Source: Lachnospiraceae bacterium
GTDB taxonomy: Bacteria > Bacillota > Clostridia > Lachnospirales > Lachnospiraceae
DNA: 64,000 nt
Direction of reading: 5' to 3'
Assembly: GCA_017468395.1 (NCBI GenBank)
Contig: JAFUIR010000015.1
Location: 165,967-229,966 of the forward strand
The position numbers and the translations under genes are program-made. The stretch's first letter is position 1; each line of letters starts with the position of its first letter. Below the pieces are notes generated by a model, which was not told the DNA's origin, did not search any database, and saw nothing but the letters and a program-made list of their open reading frames with translations. Positions 53,547-61,400 of the stretch are shown piece after piece.

Positions 53547-55235
53547 TTATTCAATCACAACCACATGACGGAGTATGTACTGTTTTGTATGGTCTACCTT
53601 AAATCCGCCGTTTTCTTCTTCGGTTTCCTCAGTTTCACTTTCCCCGGTCTCGGTTTCCTCGGTAGAAGTCTCTGTCTCGGATTCTCCGGTGGTTGTACCT
53701 GTTGTTGTACCTGTGGTTTTGTCAGTGGAATCCTCGCTCTCCGTTGTTTCCGCATCTTTCCAAATTTCAGGAACCACGGTAACTTTGCCCGTAAAAGCAT
53801 TCATATTTCGGAGTACTTCGGATAAATAACCTTTTTTATAGTCTCCGCTGTTGTAAGCCGCCAAAATTTCTTCTAAAGTTTCACTATCTACCACATTATA
53901 GAAAATAACCGTTCCCATGCCGCCTTTGGATAACTGGCTCTTACAGTTGTCGTAATAATCCTGCAAACTGGTCAAAAGCTGACCATCATAGCCCACACCA
54001 TCGCCCCAGTCACTTTCCGGGTAATATGTTTTACCGGACTGGTCCGTCTGGTTTCCGCTGGAATTTTGCCATGTGTTTGGTTTTCGGCCTTCGGTCTGCT
54101 TCTGATACTTCGTACCTTTGCAGGCAGGCAGATACACCGACAATCCGGTGCGCACATGGTCTTTTGAAAACGCCTTGTCTGTCTGATTAAAATAATCGTA
54201 ACTGTTTGGCTCTACGTCATCCCACGTCACGTCCACGTTATAATATGCGTTGCCCAGTTTCACAATATTCCATGCGTGGTTTTCCCCGGCGTAACCGGTA
54301 CAATAATAACAAGGGATTCCCAGTTTCTGCAAAATATACTGATAGGCTCTGGAATATCCCGCACAAACCGTTTCCCTGCCCACAAGGGCACTGTAGGCGC
54401 TTTGTCCGATATCCGCCGCCAGATTGTATTTTATCCTGCCCAGCAAAGCATCATGCACATATCTTTCTTTTTCAAAGTCCTCGGTGTAATTAATGGCACC
54501 GTAAACAATATCATTTACCGCATCCGTAAACTCTCTCTGACAGTCCTCCAACTGCTCTGAGGTCCAGTTAAATTTTAAAGTAAGTTCCTTACAAATACCG
54601 TTTCTGTAATATTTACAGGAAAATGCCGTATCCAGCCAAAAAAGTTCGGGATGGTCGTTATACACCGCCTCCATGACATTTTGCATCTGTACCGCACTTA
54701 AGTTTTCCAGCGGCACAAAAGTTTCATTCAAAGCCACAGCATTGGCATACACCTGCCTGTAAACACGTTGCAATCCATCACTGAGCATTCCGTAATAGGG
54801 ATATATGGTTGTGTCAAAATCCAGATTTTCCCCGGTTTCCCCGTAAGCCTCCTCATTTCCAGGCTCCTGCTGCGCAAGATCCTCTCTGCCTGCCATAGGA
54901 ATATAGCCGTAAATGCCTGCCATATCCTTGGGCACTTCCAACTCCGTATCCGGCACTTCATAATGCAGTTTTTCTGCATAAGGATTACGAAGACCATTTT
55001 CGTCATAGCCTTCTTCGATAACTACAGGGGGCACCACCACATCTTCCGTCTCCTGCGGGCTGCCGGTAGGAATATCCCCGGACAGTTCCTCATTTTTATA
55101 TTCTTTTTCCAAACTTCCGATACCGGAAGATAACTTCTTGGTAAATTCCGGATTAAATGCTGCAACCAATACAAAAATGCAGAGCGCCGCAAACAAACCG
55201 CCCAAAACATATAAAATGGTTTTTATCGCTTTCAT
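53547..55235 (-). CDS. membrane-anchored transglutaminase-like protein
   Basis: 562 aa. N-terminal membrane segment (~7-27), a spacer, then a transglutaminase core (~250-350): Cys in GRETVCAGYSRAYQYILQKLG, His in YAGENHAWNIVKLG and Asp in NVDVTWDDVE complete the triad. The C-terminal region contains a run of Thr/Gly/Glu/Ser repeats (~500-545), a low-complexity segment, before a short tail. Either a cross-linking enzyme or a protease at the cell surface. Its start lies inside the gap after the methyltransferase gene (17 nt). Confidence 0.85.
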   Translation of the reverse strand: MKAIKTILYVLGGLFAALCIFVLVAAFNPEFTKKLSSGIGSLEKEYKNEELSGDIPTGSPQETEDVVVPPVVIEEGYDENGLRNPYAEKLHYEVPDTELEVPKDMAGIYGYIPMAGREDLAQQEPGNEEAYGETGENLDFDTTIYPYYGMLSDGLQRVYRQVYANAVALNETFVPLENLSAVQMQNVMEAVYNDHPELFWLDTAFSCKYYRNGICKELTLKFNWTSEQLEDCQREFTDAVNDIVYGAINYTEDFEKERYVHDALLGRIKYNLAADIGQSAYSALVGRETVCAGYSRAYQYILQKLGIPCYYCTGYAGENHAWNIVKLGNAYYNVDVTWDDVEPNSYDYFNQTDKAFSKDHVRTGLSVYLPACKGTKYQKQTEGRKPNTWQNSSGNQTDQSGKTYYPESDWGDGVGYDGQLLTSLQDYYDNCKSQLSKGGMGTVIFYNVVDSETLEEILAAYNSGDYKKGYLSEVLRNMNAFTGKVTVVPEIWKDAETTESEDSTDKTTGTTTGTTTGESETETSTEETETGESETEETEEENGGFKVDHTKQYILRHVVVIE

Positions 55236-55252
55236 GGTTCTGCCTCCGCTTT

Positions 55253-56668
55253 CTATCCTTTTCTAAGTCCTTTCGGATAATGATTTTTTATAATATTGCC
55301 GGCCATTTTGCCCCAGCCAAGGCTAAAGCCTTCCACGCAAACCAAACACCAGCCTTTTCCCTCTTTTATTATTTCGTCATTTCCGCCATTTTTCATAACC
55401 ACATTTTCACCGGGTACCAAAGTCTGTCCGGTCAAAAACTGACGCACTTCCAAACCATCCGGTGCCAAATCAAGATACTGCTTTACCTGTTCCTTTCCAA
55501 GTGCCAGCGCAAGAGCGTGTGAGGGCTCAAATCTCCCCTTTTTCATGGTTCCCAGGTGTAACCCCGGTCTGAGCACTTTTAAGCCCTTTAAAGCGGGAAT
55601 TTCCGCCGGTGCCACATAAAGTTGCTCGCCGTATCGTATGTATGTCCCTTCCGGCTCCTCTATATTCAAAAATTCTCCGGCAAAATCCGAAAATTCTTTA
55701 TACTCTTTTTGGGAAATCCCCTTTTCCAGACCACCGCGGCTGCTACTGTGACTGCCCTTTGCCCCTTCTTTTTCCAAAACGGCGACATAATGCCCTTCCC
55801 CTTGCACTTTGTGGGGCATCAGGCGCATCGTCTTTTCAATATCCTTGTGGGCATTTTCCGCCCATTTGCCTTTGCCGGGTTCAAATCCATCGGGCATAGA
55901 CACTTGCACTATATGAAACTCGGGATGTCTTTCCAAAAATCTGCTGATGCTTCCTTCATTTTCCTTGGGCGCAAAAGTACAGGTGGAATAAACCATTCTT
56001 CCGCCCGGCGAAAGCATCACCGCCGCACAGTCAAGTACCTCGTCCTGCCTTCCGGCACAAAGTTCCACATTCTCGGGGCTCCACTCTTCGCAAGCCTCCT
56101 CGTTTTTGCGGAACATTCCTTCTCCCGAACAGGGCGCATCCACCAGCACCTTATCAAAATATCCGGGAAAAACCCCGGAAAGACGGGCCGGAGTTTCGTT
56201 AGTTACCATACAATTGGAAACTCCCATCCTCTCCACATTTTCCGATAAAATCCGTGCTCTGGCAGGATGGATTTCATTGCTTACCAGTAGCCCCTGCCCT
56301 TTCAGCGCATCTGCAATCTGAGTAGTTTTTCCGCCCGGTGCCGCACACAAATCCAGCACCCTCTCTCCGGGCACTACTTCCAAAAAAGGAACCGGTGCCA
56401 TTGCGGAAGGCTCCTGAATATAGTAGACCCCAGCCTCATGAAAGGGGTGTTTGCCGGGCTGTTCTTCCTCTTTATAGTAAAATCCGTTTTTCGTCCATGG
56501 AACGGCTCTTAATTCAAAAGGACTACATGACAAAAAAGCCTCCACATCCACTTTTCCGGTGTTAATGCGCAGCGCCCGGTAATGTTCCCGCTCAAAACTT
56601 TGCAAAAATTCCGGGTACTCCTCCCCCAGCATTTCCTGCATTCTCTCTAAAAACTGTTCCGGTAACAT
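55253..56668 (-). CDS. RsmF-type RNA m5C methyltransferase
   Basis: 471 aa. NOL1/NOP2/Sun domain with VLDLCAAPGGKTTQIADAL (SAM site), the catalytic-Cys DAPCSGEGMFRK and YSTCTFAPKENE, and a C-terminal RsmF-like extension (~300-471). It methylates a cytosine in rRNA or tRNA. Operon with the transglutaminase gene. Confidence 0.94.
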   Translation of the reverse strand: MLPEQFLERMQEMLGEEYPEFLQSFEREHYRALRINTGKVDVEAFLSCSPFELRAVPWTKNGFYYKEEEQPGKHPFHEAGVYYIQEPSAMAPVPFLEVVPGERVLDLCAAPGGKTTQIADALKGQGLLVSNEIHPARARILSENVERMGVSNCMVTNETPARLSGVFPGYFDKVLVDAPCSGEGMFRKNEEACEEWSPENVELCAGRQDEVLDCAAVMLSPGGRMVYSTCTFAPKENEGSISRFLERHPEFHIVQVSMPDGFEPGKGKWAENAHKDIEKTMRLMPHKVQGEGHYVAVLEKEGAKGSHSSSRGGLEKGISQKEYKEFSDFAGEFLNIEEPEGTYIRYGEQLYVAPAEIPALKGLKVLRPGLHLGTMKKGRFEPSHALALALGKEQVKQYLDLAPDGLEVRQFLTGQTLVPGENVVMKNGGNDEIIKEGKGWCLVCVEGFSLGWGKMAGNIIKNHYPKGLRKG

Positions 56669-56703
56669 GTTTCGTCCTCTTTTGCTTTCTACTCTTCCTT
56701 TTA

Positions 56704-56732
56704 TTTATACCACATTTGACAGGAATTGAAAA
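56704..56732 (-). promoter_or_regulatory. promoter of the methyltransferase gene
   Basis: -35 TTTTCA (56727-56732), 17 bp, -10 TATAAA (56704-56709), with an extended TGG before the -10. Confidence 0.45.
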
Positions 56733-56748
56733 TATTTAAAGAAACCTG

Positions 56749-56777
56749 TTTTCATTTTGCTTAAAATTTGGTATATA
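56749..56777 (+). promoter_or_regulatory. promoter of the DUF1846 gene
   Basis: -35 TTTTCA (56749-56754), 17 bp, -10 TATATA (56772-56777), with TGG before the -10. Confidence 0.4.
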
Positions 56778-56841
56778 TATTAGGTGGACATGCCACAACG
56801 AACGCGTAAACAAGGCAAAACAAAAAGCAGAGGTAAAAGGT

Positions 56842-58302
56842 ATGCGTATTGGATTTGACAACGAAAAATATCTGAAAATGCAGTCCGAGCACATCATGGA
56901 GCGCATTCAAAAATTTGACAACAAACTCTATCTTGAATTTGGCGGCAAATTGTTTGATGATTTTCACGCTTCCCGTGTTCTTCCGGGTTTCGCCGCAGAC
57001 AGTAAATTGCAAATGCTGATGCAACTGGCTGACCAGGCGGAAATCGTCATGGTGGTAAGCGCTGATGACATTGAAAAAAATAAAGTCCGCGAGGATTTGG
57101 GAATCACCTATGATAACGATGTCATCAGACTGATTAACGAATTTACTTCCAGAGGACTCTATGTCGGCAGCGTTGTCCTTACCAAATATGCTGCGCAAAG
57201 AAGCGCTGTCCATTTCCAGAAACGGCTGGAAAGTCTGGGCATCAAAGTTTACAGGCACTATCTGATCCCCGGTTACCCTGCAAATGTTTCTACCATTGTC
57301 AGTGAAGAAGGCTACGGCAAAAATGACTACATTGAAACTACCAAACCCTTGGTAGTAATTACTGCACCCGGACCCGGAAGCGGAAAAATGAGTACCTGCC
57401 TGTCCCAGTTATACCACGAGCACAAACATGGCATCTGTGCCGGATATGCAAAATTTGAAACATTCCCTATTTGGAATCTGCCTCTTGACCATCCCGTCAA
57501 TTTGGCATATGAAGCTGCTACCGCAGACTTAAACGATGTAAATATGATTGACCCTTTCCACTTGCGTGCCTATGGTATTACTACTGTCAATTACAACCGC
57601 GACGTGGAAATTTTCCCGGTACTGAACGCTATGTTCATGAAGATTTTCGGTGAAAGTCCTTATGCATCACCTACAGACATGGGCGTAAATATGGTAGGCA
57701 ACTGTATTGTGGATGACGAGGTTTGCCGTGAGGCTTCCAACCAGGAAATTATCCGAAGATATTATCAGGCTATAGAAGGCGTGGCAAGAGGAACCAGAAA
57801 CGCCGAAGAAGTAGGCAAAATTGACCTTCTTCTCAGCCAGCAAAACCTCTCCGTAACCGATAGAAAGGTTGTGGGGGCTGCCCGCATCAGGGAAGCTGCT
57901 ACAAACGGTCCCGCAGTTGCCATCGAACTTCCCGACGGAAAAATTATTACCGGAAAAACCGGTGACTTGCTGGGCGCCAGCGCTGCTGCACTGGTAAATG
58001 CCTTAAAGGAACTTGCCGGAATTCCTCACGAACTTCCTATTTTGTCTCCCAGTGCCATTGCACCGATTCAGACATTAAAAACCGAGTATTTAGGCAGCAA
58101 AAATCCTTTACTCCATACAGACGAAGTATTGATTGCCCTTTCCGCAACGGCAGCTGAAAACGAAAGTTCCGCACTGGCCTTAAAACAATTACCCAAACTA
58201 AAAGGCAGTCAGGTGCACTCCACCGTTTTACTGTCTTCCGTTGACAGAAAGACCTTCAAGAAATTGGTTTGCGATTTGACTTGTGAACCTAAGACCTTCT
58301 AG
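56842..58302 (+). CDS. DUF1846 (UPF0371) family protein
   Basis: 486 aa, the usual length. The start MRIGFDNEKYLKMQSEHIMER and VITAPGPGSGKMSTCLSQLYHEH near 185 are characteristic, as is the later HLRAYGITTVNYNRDVEIFPVL. Structural work on the family exists but its reaction is not established; the PGSGK loop is P-loop-like. Monocistronic, on the plus strand between two minus operons. Confidence 0.93.
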   Translation: MRIGFDNEKYLKMQSEHIMERIQKFDNKLYLEFGGKLFDDFHASRVLPGFAADSKLQMLMQLADQAEIVMVVSADDIEKNKVREDLGITYDNDVIRLINEFTSRGLYVGSVVLTKYAAQRSAVHFQKRLESLGIKVYRHYLIPGYPANVSTIVSEEGYGKNDYIETTKPLVVITAPGPGSGKMSTCLSQLYHEHKHGICAGYAKFETFPIWNLPLDHPVNLAYEAATADLNDVNMIDPFHLRAYGITTVNYNRDVEIFPVLNAMFMKIFGESPYASPTDMGVNMVGNCIVDDEVCREASNQEIIRRYYQAIEGVARGTRNAEEVGKIDLLLSQQNLSVTDRKVVGAARIREAATNGPAVAIELPDGKIITGKTGDLLGASAAALVNALKELAGIPHELPILSPSAIAPIQTLKTEYLGSKNPLLHTDEVLIALSATAAENESSALALKQLPKLKGSQVHSTVLLSSVDRKTFKKLVCDLTCEPKTF

Positions 58303-58351
58303 AAATTGCTTATCAGACATTAGTTGACAAAGAACCTTATTATGAACAAAA

Positions 58352-58385
58352 CAAAAATCAGGCAGGAGTTTTCACTCCTGCCTGT
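58352..58385 (-). terminator. intrinsic terminator of the xylanase gene
   Basis: CAGGCAGGAGT (58359-58369) pairs with ACTCCTGCCTG (58374-58384); a T-rich tail follows on the minus strand. Confidence 0.9.
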
Positions 58386-58421
58386 TCTTATCTCAAATCT
58401 TCATTTACAATTCGAGAATTC

Positions 58422-61400
58422 TTATTTTTTCTTGCGTTTCAAAAGTACTGTTCCGACTGCTGCTGCCGCTGCAACTGCCACTACTATTGCCACTACAATA
58501 ATCATTGTTGTGGTGTTAGATTTCTTCACAGCAGGCTGCTCTGAAGCTGCATCCTTATCTGCTTTAGATTCTTCTGTGCTTTCTGTTGCTTCTGTAGTTG
58601 CTGATTCTTCTGTCTTTGTTTCAGTATCGTCAGCCTTTTCATCAGTCTTAACGTCTTCTTTGGAATCGTCAGTCTTCTCTTCCGTCTTATCGTCTTTCTT
58701 GTCTTCTTTCACTTCAGGTACCCAATCAGGATCAACCTTGGTGTAATCTACAAACGCCCAATAAGAAGGTTTTACTTTGTAGTTGGTATCGAAGAGCAAA
58801 GGACACTGATCCATTGTTCCATCTCCACCGCCGCCTACGTCAGATGCACTCTGCAACCAGGAGTAGTGGTCAACAGTTCCCCAAATGGTAAGACCTGTGA
58901 TTTCGATACCATCTTCTGCATCCAGTTCCTGAAGAAGCAGATACAGTTCATGATAACGCTCAGCCTGTGCCAGATACTCAGCCTGTTTGCCATCTTCAGT
59001 AGAAATGTTACCGCTTGCCTTGAAGTCAAGTTCTGTATACTGTACGTTTCCAACTACTTCCGCATATGCACGGATTGCTTTTTCGATAGACTTATTGGAA
59101 GGGTTGAACAGGTTGTAGTGACCCTGCATACCCATCGCATCAATTCTGGTTCCCTCTGCTGCTTTTACATCTTTAAGCAATGCAACAATACCTGTAACTT
59201 TCTTACTGTCTGCATCGTTGTAATCGTTGTAGTACAGTTCTACATCAGCCGGAGCATATTTATTTGCATACTGGAATGCTTTGATAATATATTCGTTGCT
59301 CTGATATACTGCCCACCAACTGGAGTTCTTAGAGTGTGTATCAGCACTAGGTAATTCTGATGTGGAAACCTTATCTGTACGATAACCGCTACCGCCATCG
59401 CTGACTGCTTCGTTTACAACGTCCCAGCCATAGAACATATCTTTGTACTCACTGTCTTCACCTGTGAAGTGTTCAAGTACTGTCTTGATGAACCACTCCA
59501 TACGAAGGTTCATTTCTTCAGGAGATACATAGTTTTCAGAACCGTCTGCGTTCTGGCCAACTACATAATTCTCACGGAAGAACCATTCGGGAGTCTGTGA
59601 ATGCCATACAAGTACATGGCCTCTTACTTTAATAGGCTCCTCAGGATGTGTTTCGTTCCATTTTTTAATCTGGTCCAAAATCATCTCTGCACGGGAGAAA
59701 TTCAAAGTAGGTACTACCAATTCCTGACCGTTAAAGGTAATTGTCTGAAGTTTTGTATGCTGGTTGTTGCTGTAACCAAACAATGCATCGGGTTTCAGTT
59801 CATTACCAAGAGTCAGTGCGTTGAAGTGTTTGTTTACAAGCATTTCAACACCGATATCATCGCCTTCATCGCCGGAAATTGCGGAACCAACGATAAAGTC
59901 TTCGCCAAATACTTCTGTAATAGCATCTTTCAAATCAGGTACATCTTCATCAATTGAAGGAGGATCGGGAATGTATTTCTCAATCACTACGCCTGTGATG
60001 TCATAACCACCCAGTACGCATTCACCTTGACCATAGTTAGTTCCCTGTTCAAGGATACGGATAATTACCTGACCAATTTCATTTGCATTGGTAACTTTGT
60101 ATTTACCTTCAAATTTTGTCCATACGCCGGGTTCAAGTACCTGTGAATAAGTACCATCCAACTTAGGATTGTAATCCGGATTTCCGTCTTTATCAACTGT
60201 ATAAGGACCAAACTGAACAGTTCTCATTTCAGCAGGTGCACCCTTGTAATCATCGGACAATCTAGCCCAGAAGGAGAATGTATATGTCTCGTTCTGTTCT
60301 ACCTTATCTGTGATATCCTGTGCAAAGCACTGATAAGGAGATGTTCTCTTGGAGTAGGAAGCGTAGGTGTAAATGCCATCAACAACAGGTGTATCACTTA
60401 CAACCTGAGTCATTGTAACGCCTTCGCCCCAGAATGCTGCTTTCCAATCATCCAGTGATTCCTCTGTTGTAAAGTAACCATTGGAAACAATGTCATTTGA
60501 TACCGGAATAGGAGCGGGTTCTTCTGTCATATTAAAGGTAATGCTCTCAAAGTTTGCATAGGAACCTTCAGGGTTAGGAATTGCAAGGCTCATGATACCG
60601 AATCCGTTGACATTTCCTGTCATACAGGGATAAAGTACATATTCATTATAGTACAAGCTACCATATTTTACCCATTCTTCTTTACCCTTGTTATACAACT
60701 TAATAGCAATAGGTACGTTCTGTCCATCGATTTTTACAACAACGGATAAAACTTTGGACATATCCAATGCTCTGGGCAGTTTAAATCTTGCTTCAGAATA
60801 ATTCTGTTCATAACCAATCTTCAAATCACCGTTTACATTTTCTGTTGTAGCAGATGCCCAGTCAACAATCAAATCTTCCATTGTGTAGGTTACTGTATAA
60901 TTGGGAATCTGTGCTGCGGGGTTATTCTCCCACTTAACAGGCTCTGTTTCTTCCATATGTACACCTGTTACTGCATAACTGCCAAGTACACATTCACCCT
61001 TACCATAGTCTGTTCCCTGTTCAATAATACGGATGTAGAAACCGGTTGCATCTTCGGGAACTTTAATTGTTCCGCTGAATTTAGACCATACGCCCGGTGT
61101 CAGGGAGAATTTATAACCGCCTGTAGGTACAAGACCGTAGTTCTCGCTGCCGTCCGGATTGATGGAATAAGGACTAAATGCAACTTCTCTCTGGTTTGCA
61201 GGTGCATCCGCATAATCATCGGAAAGTTTTGCCCAGAAACTGAAGTTATATGTCTTTCCGGGTGTTACACGGTCAGAAACATTCTGTGCAAAACCTACAT
61301 AAGGGCTGCTACGTCTGCTGATTTCACCGTAAGTATAAACATCGTCAAAGATAGGTGTAGCACTTGTTTTTACTGTAATCGCTGTCTTTTCGCCATCGTC